Below, piece by piece: positions 36,739 to 46,322 of a stretch of 64,000 nucleotides of DNA. The stretch is from Rhodohalobacter sp. 614A (GTDB lineage Bacteria; Bacteroidota; Rhodothermia; Balneolales; Balneolaceae). The translations under genes and the position numbers were made by a program. Every line of letters starts with the position of its first letter. Within the stretch, counting starts at the first letter, position 1. Location: positions 1,956,273 to 2,020,272 of the forward strand of contig NZ_JAKEDS010000001.1 in the NCBI RefSeq assembly GCF_021462415.1, given 5' to 3'. The notes under the pieces were generated by a model that was not told the origin of the DNA, ran no database searches, and worked only from the letters and a program-made list of their open reading frames with translations.

Positions 36739-37803
36739 TTAGTCTCCATCATTATCACTAAAAACGGTCAAGATGCCAAGCTGGGAAATCATGTCAATGT
36801 CGGTATAAATATATAACTGGTTGATGCTGTCAATCAGCTCCTGTACCGTGGATTTTTGATTGAGGATGGCATCTTCCAGCGAGCCGTCTATTTCATCAAG
36901 AATAAGAAAAGCATTTTCGTATTCCCGGTTGACCGCTTCAGAGAGCAGTTCACCATTTTCATCTTCAATTCCGAGAGCGGCGATGTAGTCATCAAAACCA
37001 CTTCCTTCGCCGCCATTGAATGTTTGTTGTGCGGAGATGAGATTTTCACGAATCAGTTCTTTGGTAAGATTAGCATGAACCGATTCCAGCATTTGAAGCC
37101 GTGGGGTGCCTTCCGTTTGTGATCCAAATGGTATTTCAATTTTTTCCATTCTCACTTTTTGAAGCATGTATCCCAGCTCATTTGCCAAAAGCGTAATTCC
37201 TGAATCTGCCTCATTCCCGGTTTTGCTGATAAATTCTTCGGCATATCCGGAATTCCACTCCTCAAGAATAGCAGAACTGTGCTGTGTGAGAGCTTCCGTC
37301 AACAAATTGAGATAAGTTTTTCGATCAGCATCCGAAAATTCTTCGAGGATAACCGGCCCTTCATCATGAAACAGCAGGTACTCAATAGCCGGCAGACCTT
37401 TTCGGTTGCTTCCGATTCTGATCAGGTAATCATCTGATCTGTCAAAATCTTCAATTGCCTGTTCAATTCCCCGTTCGCTTGTTGGCCAGCGGTCAATGGC
37501 GGTTACCAGAACCAGCGATTCAACCGGCCCAAAATTATACACTTCCGCTCGTTTCCAGGATTTTATGGATCGCTCCCATGCCGTTTTTAAATCCGCAAGA
37601 GTTTGGGGTGAGGGATTTTCCGTAAAAGTTAAAGAAGAAGAATGAAGGGCATCCGCCGTTTGATTGAAATCTTCGTATGCAGGAATAATCAGGTTATTGG
37701 TAACATTTTCGAGGATCAAAGAGCGATCGAAATTGTTGCCTGAGCAGCCGCTAATCAGGAAAATTATAAAAGCAGCAATTGTAAATTTTTTGATGAGGCT
37801 CAT
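36739..37803 (-). CDS. imelysin-family periplasmic lipoprotein (second paralogue)
   Basis: The 354 residues start with a lipoprotein signal (KKFTIAAFIIFLISGCSGNN, Cys20). The helical imelysin/peptidase-M75-like fold follows, linked in other bacteria to iron uptake. The usual GxHxxE motif appears as GLPAIEYLLF, so the histidine is replaced by proline; such a variant is typical of the second imelysin in these clusters and may not bind metal the same way. Its start overlaps the cytochrome gene stop by four bases. It is the third gene of the imelysin-cytochrome-imelysin operon. Confidence 0.87.
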   Translation of the reverse strand: MSLIKKFTIAAFIIFLISGCSGNNFDRSLILENVTNNLIIPAYEDFNQTADALHSSSLTFTENPSPQTLADLKTAWERSIKSWKRAEVYNFGPVESLVLVTAIDRWPTSERGIEQAIEDFDRSDDYLIRIGSNRKGLPAIEYLLFHDEGPVILEEFSDADRKTYLNLLTEALTQHSSAILEEWNSGYAEEFISKTGNEADSGITLLANELGYMLQKVRMEKIEIPFGSQTEGTPRLQMLESVHANLTKELIRENLISAQQTFNGGEGSGFDDYIAALGIEDENGELLSEAVNREYENAFLILDEIDGSLEDAILNQKSTVQELIDSINQLYIYTDIDMISQLGILTVFSDNDGD

Positions 37804-39221
37804 AACGAATTCAAAAATTTAATGAGATTATCGCGCTCTTCTTTACTGAGTTGTTTGAAATTTTGTTGGCTTTGTTCGGCTTCACCGCCGTGCCATAGAA
37901 TGGCCTCTTCAAGATTTCGGGCACGTCCGTCATGAAGAAAATAGGTGTGGCCGCTTACGGTTTCCACCAGACCGATTCCCCACAGCGGCGGCGTTCTCCA
38001 TTCGGTTCCGGTGGCTTCGGCATCCAGGGCGTTATCTGCCAGGCCTTCTCCCATATCGTGGAGAAGCAGATCCGTATAGGGATAGATAATTTGATTCGAA
38101 AATTCTGGGTGTTCAGGATGCTCGCCCGTTTGCAATTTCGGAACGTGGCAAGATGCACAACCAATCGTATGAAAAGCCCGTTTGCCTTTCAAAACATCTG
38201 GTTCATCCCAATTTCGCCGGGCAGGGACGGCAATCGTTTCCATGTAAAGGGCTACCCGGTCGAGGATATCTTCGGTGAGTTCAGGATCGCCGCCAGATCG
38301 CGCTTCTTTACATTCGGTTTGAAATTCAGCACAAAGTTCATCCGGGAAAAGTTCGGAAGTAATTCCAATATCTTCACGAAAAGCCACCGCTGTCTGTTGA
38401 CGAACCGAGGGCTGATTCGCTTTCCAGCCAAATCGCCCAACCTTCAACTCTTCCGATGCATAATCATACACATAGTTGAGTTTGCCGGAAATACCGTCTC
38501 CGTCAGAATCATCAGGATCAGCCAGCGACTTTAAAGTCTCTTCATCTATCGCTTCGAGCAGGCCAAGCCCCACAAGGTGTTGGGCAATCCGTGGAGAAAT
38601 CATGATATCATCCGGAAACGCGCCATACTTTAAATTCTTAAACTCATAGACAGGTTCGCGAAGAGTATAGGACATTCCATCGGGATACTCTCCGGAAATT
38701 TCATTGTAGGTGACCTGCACTTCGCCCTCAGGTTCAACTCCCAAAACAGACAGATGATTGAACTGGCGTCCATAGTTTTCATCCGGTATGGTGCGGATGC
38801 TGTCCGGCGCAGGCCGGCTCAAACGGAAGAGCAAATCAACGGGATGCTCATCCGGACTTTCAGGCGGCGCGCCTTTTCCATCAAGATTATGGCAGCTTGA
38901 ACAAGAGCGAGCATTGAATAGGGGGCCAAGCCCGTCCAGGTCTTCTGTAGATGCGGGAGCCGTGACCCAATTTCGTTTGAAAAAAGCATTTCCCGTTACG
39001 AAGAAAAGATCCTTATTACCTGTAAGATTTGGTGCTGCCTCTCCAAACGCATTCACTGATGTATTAAAAACAGTTGTTTCACCACCGCTTAATTGTTCGC
39101 CTTCCTCACGCCATTCAGAGAGCGGATCGAAAAAACCGCGGCTGAATGCAAACGCAAAACCGACAAACAGAAGAACGACAAAAAGTGCCGTTCCTATTTT
39201 GGTGATCTTACCTTTTTTCAA
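37800..39221 (-). CDS. di-haem oxidoreductase (thiol-oxidoreductase-like c-type cytochrome)
   Basis: The 473 residues have an N-terminal membrane anchor or signal (ALFVVLLFVGFAFAF, about 12-26) and two haem-c sites: CSSCH at 107-111 and CASCH near residue 355. It matches the di-haem oxidoreductase family often annotated as thiol oxidoreductase and found next to imelysin genes. It should work in the periplasm, passing electrons to or from iron or another substrate. It ends with GHTYFLHDGRARNLEEAILWHGGEAE, the usual end of the family. Sandwiched between two imelysins; a 126-base spacer with repeat sequence precedes it. Confidence 0.9.
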   Translation of the reverse strand: MKKGKITKIGTALFVVLLFVGFAFAFSRGFFDPLSEWREEGEQLSGGETTVFNTSVNAFGEAAPNLTGNKDLFFVTGNAFFKRNWVTAPASTEDLDGLGPLFNARSCSSCHNLDGKGAPPESPDEHPVDLLFRLSRPAPDSIRTIPDENYGRQFNHLSVLGVEPEGEVQVTYNEISGEYPDGMSYTLREPVYEFKNLKYGAFPDDIMISPRIAQHLVGLGLLEAIDEETLKSLADPDDSDGDGISGKLNYVYDYASEELKVGRFGWKANQPSVRQQTAVAFREDIGITSELFPDELCAEFQTECKEARSGGDPELTEDILDRVALYMETIAVPARRNWDEPDVLKGKRAFHTIGCASCHVPKLQTGEHPEHPEFSNQIIYPYTDLLLHDMGEGLADNALDAEATGTEWRTPPLWGIGLVETVSGHTYFLHDGRARNLEEAILWHGGEAEQSQQNFKQLSKEERDNLIKFLNSL

Positions 39222-39284
39222 TGTGATTTGGATTTGGATTGCATGAGCAAAGTCTTGGGACCTATTCGTGGTTCCTTCTCATCG

Positions 39285-39330
39285 CGGTTTGGCTGACGTC
39301 GCATTGAGCACAACGAAACGCAGTCGAAAT
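39285..39330. repeat. copy of the intergenic repeat seen at 1983-2086 (single arm)
   Basis: Read on the minus strand this has CGACTGCGTTTCGTTGTGC followed by TCAATGCGACG, like the right arm at 2043-2086 (TCTCGACTTC ... CACTCAAAGTGCGC). Only one arm is clear here. It sits in the spacer between the first imelysin and the di-haem cytochrome genes. Confidence 0.4.
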
Positions 39331-39347
39331 ATCGCCAAATTTGTTTA

Positions 39348-40538
39348 TTAAATGGCATCCGGATCAACAGTAAATCCGAATTCTGCAGCGGCTTCTGCAA
39401 TCAGGTCACCTTGTCTTCTAAGAAGATTGATGGTTTCCATAATGCGCTGGCGGCCTTCCTGGTTCAGGATTTCCTGGTCGAAGGGAGCCTGGATCTGCAT
39501 GCTCGAAGAGACACTTTCAGTAACTGTATCGCGTAACTCTGCAGCTAATTCAGGATCTTTGTTTTCGATCAATTGCAAAATACTGGGACCGCTTATTAAG
39601 GCGCCATTTGAGCGCGTGTACATTCCGGTCAGAACACTTTTGATTCCAATCGCATTTGCCACGATATCCCGGTGAGTATTATCGCTAAAGCAAGAGTGTT
39701 CATCTTCTTTACTTCGGAGATCAAGAGAAACAAACATTCGTTCACCGGCCAGTTCGCCTTTGCTCAGTTTTCCAATCCCATTCAAAATTCGTTCAACAGA
39801 ATTCATTAATTGATCTTCGGAAGTGAAAAAAGCCCGGTAATTGTCGCTGTCTTCTTCCCATTCATTCACCAGCATTTGGAGATCATCCAGAATAAGTGCC
39901 GAGGTTTCAGTCAGGTATTCAGCCCGGCGTTCCTGGTTCTCGTTTGTTCCTTCACTGCCGGTTACATAATCCGTATACGGACGCTCACCACCACCGGGAC
40001 CAGAGCTCAAATCCTGTCCCCACAGCAAAAATTCTACAGCGTGATAACCCGAGCTTACATTTGTCTCGCCGCCCCGTTCATTCAGAGACGCAATCAATTC
40101 CTTGTCAATCTCTGGAAACTCTTCCGGGCTGTTGATGATATTGGCTCCGTTGGATTCCAAATCCCCGTTGGCCGGTTCCACAACATAATCGATGTAGGAT
40201 TCGTCAAGCGGCCATGCGTTGAGTTGTGCTTCGGGGCCTTCTTCATCATCAATAGGGCCGCCATAAAACCGGAATGCTTCGGTCTGTCCATAGGTTTCCC
40301 GCGCTGCAAGCCAGGCATCTTTTGCAGACTGTAAAGTGGATTTCGACGGATTTTCAACAAATTCGTTGATGGCCTGATCCATTGCTTCTGCATCTGCGAG
40401 TGCATCCTCATAGGAGGCCAGGGCTATATCAGCATAGTTTTCAATGACCGGCCTTACATCGGTGTCAGAACTGCAAGATGAAAAGAGAAATACTAAAACG
40501 ATGAGGGAAAGTGTGGAAGGAAAAAAAATCTTATTCAT
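39348..40538 (-). CDS. imelysin-family periplasmic lipoprotein (first paralogue)
   Basis: I start at 40538 because MNKIFFPSTLSLIVLVFLFSSC is a clean lipoprotein signal; the open frame continues 44 residues upstream. The mature protein is a helical imelysin-like protein with the full GxHxxE motif in GYHAVEFLLWGQD, and the second repeat half carries RMFVSLDLRSKEDEHSCFSDNTHRDI, typical of the insulin-cleaving-membrane-protease/ICMP group. It probably binds iron or haem at the outer face of the periplasm. It is the first gene of the minus-strand operon and is divergent from the TonB receptor, whose regulatory gap it shares. Confidence 0.9.
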   Translation of the reverse strand: MNKIFFPSTLSLIVLVFLFSSCSSDTDVRPVIENYADIALASYEDALADAEAMDQAINEFVENPSKSTLQSAKDAWLAARETYGQTEAFRFYGGPIDDEEGPEAQLNAWPLDESYIDYVVEPANGDLESNGANIINSPEEFPEIDKELIASLNERGGETNVSSGYHAVEFLLWGQDLSSGPGGGERPYTDYVTGSEGTNENQERRAEYLTETSALILDDLQMLVNEWEEDSDNYRAFFTSEDQLMNSVERILNGIGKLSKGELAGERMFVSLDLRSKEDEHSCFSDNTHRDIVANAIGIKSVLTGMYTRSNGALISGPSILQLIENKDPELAAELRDTVTESVSSSMQIQAPFDQEILNQEGRQRIMETINLLRRQGDLIAEAAAEFGFTVDPDAI

Positions 40539-40686
40539 GAAAGGTTGAGTGATTTTGGAATGGGAGCGACTGTCGCCAAGAGTATTATTTAGATTGATTA
40601 CAGATAAGGTAAGGAATTCAAGAAGAGTTCTAAAGAAAATTGACCGATTTAGAATGGAATGCTGAAGCAAGAGAAAAAACCAAATA

Positions 40687-40709
40687 TTATTTATATTAAG
40701 TCTAAATAA
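40687..40709. promoter_or_regulatory. AT-rich palindrome between imelysin and TonB receptor genes
   Basis: TTATTTA (40687-40693) and TAAATAA (40703-40709) form inverted arms around nine bases; inner CTAAA-type half-sites recall DtxR/IdeR-like iron boxes. A TATTATA at 40711-40717 just after it could be the receptor's -10. A related TTATTTAGATT at 40585-40595 faces the imelysin. Binding by an iron regulator is inferred. Confidence 0.4.
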
Positions 40710-40767
40710 GTATTATATTTTCCCTCGCAAATTAACCTGCAATGTAAATGATTTTGAAGTTTTTGTA

Positions 40768-43179
40768 ATGAAGTTTTCTACGGTTCTGTTTGCAGCAGTC
40801 ATCGCGTGTTTTTTTTCTACCGAAATTCTTTTTGCTCAAACCGGCTCCATTTCAGGAATGATTACAGATGAGTCGGGAGAATCCCTGCCCGGGATAACTA
40901 TTCAATTCAAAGATAGTCCGAAAGGTGTGGCGACGGATGCCACCGGTTTTTTCATTATCGAAAATATTCCTGCAGGTAGACATACATTTGTCGTATCTGG
41001 CGTTGGATTTAGCCGACAGGAATTCGAGGCTGAAATACGGGCCAATGAGAAAACGGACGTAGAAATTACTCTCAACCGAAGCACCACTGAGTTAGAAACG
41101 CTGACTGTTGAAGCGAAATCAGAAACTCAGGAGATTCGTGAACAGGCTTATTCTGTGACATCTATTGGTACCCGAAGCATCGAAAACCGGAGTACCAATA
41201 TGAATCAGGTTTTAACCCGTGCCGCAGGTATTCGGGTACGTGAGCAGGGTGGGATGGGCTCGAACTTTAATGTTTCCATTAATGGCCTGTCTGGCCGTGC
41301 AGTTCGGTTTTTTGTAGATGGTAAACCCATTGATCGGTTTGGATCTGCATATGGTATCAACAATTTTCCAATTAATCTTGTAGACCGTATTGAAGTTTAC
41401 AAAGGTGTTGTGCCGGCAGAATTTGGAAGTGATGCTCTTGGCGGGGTGGTCAATCTGGTCACCAAATCGGGCTACAATAATTTTGTCGATGTCTCTTATA
41501 GTATCGGTTCTTTTGGAACGCATCAAACCTCGTTTTTAAGCAATTGGCAACACCCCTCAAATGGCCTGTCTTTAAATTTGGAAGGGTTTTTCAACTATTC
41601 GGATAATAATTATGAAGTTTGGGGAGAAGGTGTAGAAGTGGGCGATCCGGAGACGGGAAGAGCTATTGGTATTCGCATCGAGCGTTTTCATGATGCGTAT
41701 CGTTCGTGGTCTGGCAAAGCGGAAATTGGACTGAATGATAAAAAATGGGCGGATACATTTACGGCAAGTTTTATTTATGCGGATGATAAAAATGAAGTTC
41801 AACATGGCGCTACAATGGCCAGTGTTTATGGGGAAGCGGAACGCATGGAAGAAACCATTGGCCCCTCAGCATATTATCTGAAAGATGATCTGTTTGTTGA
41901 TGGATTGGGCGTTGAGCTTTATTCATCATTCACATGGTTAGAAAGTACAACAGTTGATACAAGTTCACGGCGATACAACTGGGCGGGAGAAGTGATTGAT
42001 GAACGTCCGACCAATAGTGAGATGGGAAGTGGCAGAAACGGAAAATCCCTGTTGACTCTCAGTAACGAAAATCAACTTTATCAGGGATCTGCCTGGTATG
42101 AAATGAATGATAATCATCAACTGAGGTTCAATGTCACGATCGATCATACAGAGCGGGATGGTAATGATCCTTACATATCAAACCGAACGGCTTCATTCAG
42201 AGAACCCCAGGAGATCAAAAAAAGAGTTGTATCTCTAAGCTATCAGGCCGATGCATTGGATGATAAACTGAATCAAACTGTATGGGCCAAAAATTACGAT
42301 TTCAAAGCCTATTCAGTTGATGAAGAATATGTAACAGATTCTTTAGGTCACCGCCCCGTAGCATTTCCGGTTGAAGGGAGCACCAATGATTTTGGATATG
42401 GATACGCTGTTAAATACTCTTTTAGTGATGATCTGATCGCAAAATTTTCAGCAGAAAAAACGTACAGAATTCCCGATGCTGATGAAATTTTAGGGGACGG
42501 ACTTTTTGTTGCCAACAGTCCGAACCTCGAACCTGAAAGCAGTTTAAACTTTAACCTTAGTTTTCTTGCGAACAGGCTGAAAATAGGGCAAAGCCGAATC
42601 TCATTTGAGCCCTCCTTTTTTTACAGGAATACAGAAAATTTAATTCTTTATATCGTTCAGGAGAACAGGAATTCCGGCAGCTACTCAAACATTGGGAAAG
42701 TGCGTGGAATGGGAGCCAGTCTGGATGCAACCTATGAATATCAACATTGGCTTAATCTGAATGCAAATATTACCTACCAGGATTTAAGGGATTGGAGAGA
42801 GACCATTGGGCCGAACCGAAATCAAACCTATAAAGATCGTCTGAGAAACACACCTTATTTGATGTCGAACGGAGAACTCAATCTTCGGAAAACAGAATTT
42901 TTCAGGGAGGATGATGAAGCGTCATTCTTCTGGTCTGTAAAATATGTTCATGAGTTCTTTTTAAACTGGCCGAGTCTTGGAAATCCAAATACAAAGTCTG
43001 CCATTCCTGCTCAACTGGTGAATGATATTGGCGTGAACTACTCCTTTTCTCACGGGACGTACAATGTATCGTTCGAGGTTCGAAATCTACTGAATGAACA
43101 AGTATACGATAACTACTTACTGCAAAAACCTGGACGAGGATTTTACCTCAAACTCAGAACTTTTTTTAATCAAAAGTAA
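40768..43179 (+). CDS. TonB-dependent outer-membrane receptor
   Basis: The 803 residues start with a signal peptide (ending STEILFAQ), then a carboxypeptidase-regulatory-like domain (TGSISGMITDESGESLPGITIQF, about 25-110), the plug (about 115-235, TRAAGIRVREQGG, VDRIEVYKGVVPAEFGSDALGGVVNLVTK) and a 22-stranded barrel ending LRTFFNQK. It should take up a ferric siderophore or haem-like ligand using TonB energy; the DUF4374 and PepSY genes behind it fit siderophore uptake. It is the first gene of a three-gene plus-strand operon (21 bases to the next gene). Confidence 0.95.
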   Translation: MKFSTVLFAAVIACFFSTEILFAQTGSISGMITDESGESLPGITIQFKDSPKGVATDATGFFIIENIPAGRHTFVVSGVGFSRQEFEAEIRANEKTDVEITLNRSTTELETLTVEAKSETQEIREQAYSVTSIGTRSIENRSTNMNQVLTRAAGIRVREQGGMGSNFNVSINGLSGRAVRFFVDGKPIDRFGSAYGINNFPINLVDRIEVYKGVVPAEFGSDALGGVVNLVTKSGYNNFVDVSYSIGSFGTHQTSFLSNWQHPSNGLSLNLEGFFNYSDNNYEVWGEGVEVGDPETGRAIGIRIERFHDAYRSWSGKAEIGLNDKKWADTFTASFIYADDKNEVQHGATMASVYGEAERMEETIGPSAYYLKDDLFVDGLGVELYSSFTWLESTTVDTSSRRYNWAGEVIDERPTNSEMGSGRNGKSLLTLSNENQLYQGSAWYEMNDNHQLRFNVTIDHTERDGNDPYISNRTASFREPQEIKKRVVSLSYQADALDDKLNQTVWAKNYDFKAYSVDEEYVTDSLGHRPVAFPVEGSTNDFGYGYAVKYSFSDDLIAKFSAEKTYRIPDADEILGDGLFVANSPNLEPESSLNFNLSFLANRLKIGQSRISFEPSFFYRNTENLILYIVQENRNSGSYSNIGKVRGMGASLDATYEYQHWLNLNANITYQDLRDWRETIGPNRNQTYKDRLRNTPYLMSNGELNLRKTEFFREDDEASFFWSVKYVHEFFLNWPSLGNPNTKSAIPAQLVNDIGVNYSFSHGTYNVSFEVRNLLNEQVYDNYLLQKPGRGFYLKLRTFFNQK

Positions 43180-43199
43180 CATAATCTATAACGAATCAA

Positions 43200-44465
43200 A
43201 TGAATCAAACGAATCATAATCTTTTAAGAAAATTATCAAGGCTGCTAAGCATTGCTCTTGTATTTACCGTTATATCCTGCTCAGATAATTCCACATCACC
43301 TGATCCTGAGCCAGAGCCCGAACCTGAAAACCAATATTTTACCATGGGGATTGGTGCCGGAGGTGGTAACTACCTTTTAACCTCCGATGAATTACTGACG
43401 GGCGAAATTTCCCCTGAAGGAAATGGCCTTGAAGTAGGTGCCGGGCGAGATCTGCTATCTGAAGGAAGGTATATTTATGATTTCGATCGAAACACCAAAA
43501 ATTTTATTCAATATGAAATGATCGAAGATGGTACCATTCAGGAAGTAGCTACCATTCTCGGAACGGAGTACGTTGCCGATCGTGCAAACTCCAAAAACAA
43601 ACTTGATGAAAACACACTCCTGTATTTAGATCCCGTTCAGTGGGGAGAGCCTGAAGTAAAATGGGTGAGAATCAGCATTCCGGAATTTACAGTTCATAGT
43701 TCCGGTAGCTTTAATTTGCCAACCATTGCTCAAACCGAGGATGTCAATTGGCAGGTAAATGTTGGGCGTGCAACTGTGCATGGAGACAAACTTGTCATGG
43801 GTACCGTTTATTACGATTTGGATGGCAATTATTTGGAAGATGCTCATGCAATTGTTCTGGATTATCCCGGTATGACAAACCCTGCACTTATTGAAACGGA
43901 TAAGCTCAATGCAGAATTGGGAATTACCAGTGATGCAAATTATGTACACACAGATAATGGTGATCTGTATATTAAAGCCAGTGGCGGAAATTTTTGGGGG
44001 AAACCAGGTACCGAGGATCAGCCCGGTGGAGGCATTTTGAGGATTAAAGCAGGAGAAACCGACTTTGATGACAGCTATTTTCTGGATCTGACTGAAGTAC
44101 TTGGGGAACCCACCAACATCATGCACCTGAACCATGTATCTGGTAACACAGCCATCGCTATGCTTTTTAATCCATCGGAAATGGATTGGAGCAACTACGA
44201 AGGAGATCACTACTATTATGCTAAAATAAATCTCGAAACACAGGAAGTAACTCCGTATGATGTCCCCACCTCAGGCTCCAGGCTTTCCCGATATCCATTA
44301 GTGCATGACGGAATGTTTTATACATTTCTGAAAAGCGCCGCCAACAGCACAACCCATGTTCTTCGAATTGACACAGAAGGAGGTCCTGATGCATACACCG
44401 TAGGAGCTCGGCTTGTTGGAGAGAATATTATTGGCTACTCCATTTTTGCCCATCCAACGGAGTAA
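43200..44465 (+). CDS. DUF4374-type periplasmic lipoprotein
   Basis: The 421 residues have a lipoprotein signal (LLSIALVFTVISCSDNSTS, Cys28 region) with a Pro-Glu-rich linker (PDPEPEPEPE), then a beta-propeller-like body. The start YFTMGIGAGGGNYLLTSDEL and the Asp/Asn-rich repeats match DUF4374, a family encoded next to TonB receptors for siderophores in Bacteroidota. It probably captures the iron complex or helps reduce or release it in the periplasm. The 21-base gap to the receptor and 12 bases to the PepSY gene mark one operon. Confidence 0.85.
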   Translation: MNQTNHNLLRKLSRLLSIALVFTVISCSDNSTSPDPEPEPEPENQYFTMGIGAGGGNYLLTSDELLTGEISPEGNGLEVGAGRDLLSEGRYIYDFDRNTKNFIQYEMIEDGTIQEVATILGTEYVADRANSKNKLDENTLLYLDPVQWGEPEVKWVRISIPEFTVHSSGSFNLPTIAQTEDVNWQVNVGRATVHGDKLVMGTVYYDLDGNYLEDAHAIVLDYPGMTNPALIETDKLNAELGITSDANYVHTDNGDLYIKASGGNFWGKPGTEDQPGGGILRIKAGETDFDDSYFLDLTEVLGEPTNIMHLNHVSGNTAIAMLFNPSEMDWSNYEGDHYYYAKINLETQEVTPYDVPTSGSRLSRYPLVHDGMFYTFLKSAANSTTHVLRIDTEGGPDAYTVGARLVGENIIGYSIFAHPTE

Positions 44466-44476
44466 TCCAAGTATAA

Positions 44477-45679
44477 ATGCAGAAATACTCCTTTAAAAAA
44501 ATTGTTGGAAAAATACACCTCTGGCTCGGGCTTGCTTCCGGGCTGGTGGTGTTTATCGTTAGTCTTACAGGTTGTATTTACGTATTTCAAGAGGAGATTA
44601 GCAGAGCTTTAAACACCAATGTATGGGTAGAAGTAGAACCCCAAAATCAACCTTATGCCTCCGTTGAAACATACATCAACAAAGTAAAAGAACAGTATAC
44701 AGGAGAATTAAACCGTATTACGTTTGATATATTTTATTCTCAAAATGATGCTGTAGTAAGCTGGGTTGAGGATCTGGATGATAACAACAAGGCTTTTATT
44801 TTGAATCCGTACACGGGAGAGGTGATCAAAAGCTTTGAGTATTCCGTTACATTTTGGGCATTTGTTCGTTCCATGCACGTTTCATTGTTAATTCCCGGAA
44901 TTGGCGATGATATCGTAGCTGCATCAACACTTATTTTTTTGATATCTCTGATTTCCGGATTGGTACTTTGGTGGCCCCGAAATAAAAAAGTGGCTAAAAA
45001 ACGAGTGTCTTTCAAATGGCAGAAGCGAACCGGAATGAAGAGAAAAAATTATGACCTGCATAATATTCTGGGATTTTACTCCATTTTTGCTCTGATTTTT
45101 ATTACTGTTTCCGGCTTAACGATGGCATATGACTGGATGGACCAGGCCGTTATGTGGACGGTAAACGGCGGATCTGTTAACAATCAGGAAGAAATTACAG
45201 AACCTACTCTCTCTGAAAGCTTGCAAAACAAACAGCAAGAAGAGTATTCTCTTGGAGTTGATGAAACTCTGAAATCCATTCGGGAATCTTATAATGGATT
45301 TAAACACTTCTTTATAATTTTTCCCGAAAGCACTGATACAGTTTACGTTATGGCTGAACCCACAGAGGATTCGTTTTATAACAGAACTGATATTTATAAA
45401 CTCGAAAGAAGTAGTGGCAGAATTGCCGGATATGAACTCTGGGAATCCAAAAATAACGGAGAGATCTATCAGGGAATGGAACTCGACATCCATGTGGGTT
45501 CTGTATTGGGGCTGCCGGGAAAAATTTTAGCCTTCGTAGTTAGCTTGATTGCTGCAACCTTACCCATTACCGGATTTTATATTTGGTGGGGCCGTCGGCC
45601 AAAGAAATCAAAAAGAAAACCTGTCAAAAAAAACCAGAGGTCGCGTAAGCCCAACAAAGTTGCTGCATCTGTTTCTTAA
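44477..45679 (+). CDS. PepSY-associated TM-helix membrane protein
   Basis: The 400 residues show about four membrane helices: GLVVFIVSLTGCIYVFQ (20-36), AASTLIFLISLISGLVLWW, ILGFYSIFALIFITVSGLTMAY and a final FVVSLIAATLPITGFYIWWGRR. WWPRNKK after the second helix and the YIWWGRRPKK end are typical of the PepSY-TM family found with siderophore receptors, thought to reduce ferric complexes using haem or flavin. It ends in a basic tail and overlaps the convergent NUDIX gene by four bases. Confidence 0.9.
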   Translation: MQKYSFKKIVGKIHLWLGLASGLVVFIVSLTGCIYVFQEEISRALNTNVWVEVEPQNQPYASVETYINKVKEQYTGELNRITFDIFYSQNDAVVSWVEDLDDNNKAFILNPYTGEVIKSFEYSVTFWAFVRSMHVSLLIPGIGDDIVAASTLIFLISLISGLVLWWPRNKKVAKKRVSFKWQKRTGMKRKNYDLHNILGFYSIFALIFITVSGLTMAYDWMDQAVMWTVNGGSVNNQEEITEPTLSESLQNKQQEEYSLGVDETLKSIRESYNGFKHFFIIFPESTDTVYVMAEPTEDSFYNRTDIYKLERSSGRIAGYELWESKNNGEIYQGMELDIHVGSVLGLPGKILAFVVSLIAATLPITGFYIWWGRRPKKSKRKPVKKNQRSRKPNKVAASVS

Positions 45680-46191
45680 TGATTTTTTAGCTCATCCAGG
45701 TTATCCGACATCTCATTGATATTCAGGTCTTTATCATAATCTACATCAAGAAAAAAGAATTCTTTGGCTAAAATCTTTTTGTAGATATAAAGATCCGTTT
45801 TAGGAATCGGGATTGATTCCAGCCGGTCTTTATGAATCCATTCCAGTTCACCTTCATCCGAAATTGGAGGTTCAACACGATCGATGTTGTACGAAAAAAT
45901 CAGGCTGATCCAGTTGTACTTTACCGGGGAGGATTCAACCATCACTCCGCCTAAAACAGGGGGATCAATATCAAATCCGGTTTCCTCTTTTACTTCTCGT
46001 ACAATAGCTGTTTTGGGAGATTCGTGAGGATCCACTTTTCCGCCAACCGGGCAATAAAGTCCCTGGTGCGGATCTTTTTTTCTTTTGATGAGGAGCAACT
46101 CATTTTCGCAAATCAGGATACATGAAACCGCGGTAACCTTAAATCCTGAATGAAGGAGCGCCGCTTCCAGTTTTTTGTCGGATGCTTTCAT
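45676..46191 (-). CDS. NUDIX hydrolase
   Basis: The 171 residues contain a complete Nudix box at about 50-72, GGKVDPHESPKTAIVREVKEETGF, with the REVKEE metal-binding core. Such enzymes hydrolyse nucleoside diphosphates linked to other groups. An 8-oxo-dGTP-type MutT role is possible but unproved. No membrane or signal sequence is seen. Its 3' end overlaps the PepSY gene end by four bases; a 130-base gap separates it from the permease gene. Confidence 0.92.
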   Translation of the reverse strand: MKASDKKLEAALLHSGFKVTAVSCILICENELLLIKRKKDPHQGLYCPVGGKVDPHESPKTAIVREVKEETGFDIDPPVLGGVMVESSPVKYNWISLIFSYNIDRVEPPISDEGELEWIHKDRLESIPIPKTDLYIYKKILAKEFFFLDVDYDKDLNINEMSDNLDELKNH

Positions 46192-46322
46192 AGATCGGTT
46201 ATCATTAGAGGCGTGAATATATCGATTTCAAGAGCAAAAAAATGATCTATTCGGGAGATACCGGAACGTGGTTTTACATCAGTATGTTTTTAAATGGAAT
46301 AACAAATAAACCAAGTTGTTCA

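Noticed and set aside
43626-44210. 194-residue minus-strand frame inside the DUF4374 gene
   Set aside because: Antisense shadow of a lipoprotein gene in a clear operon.
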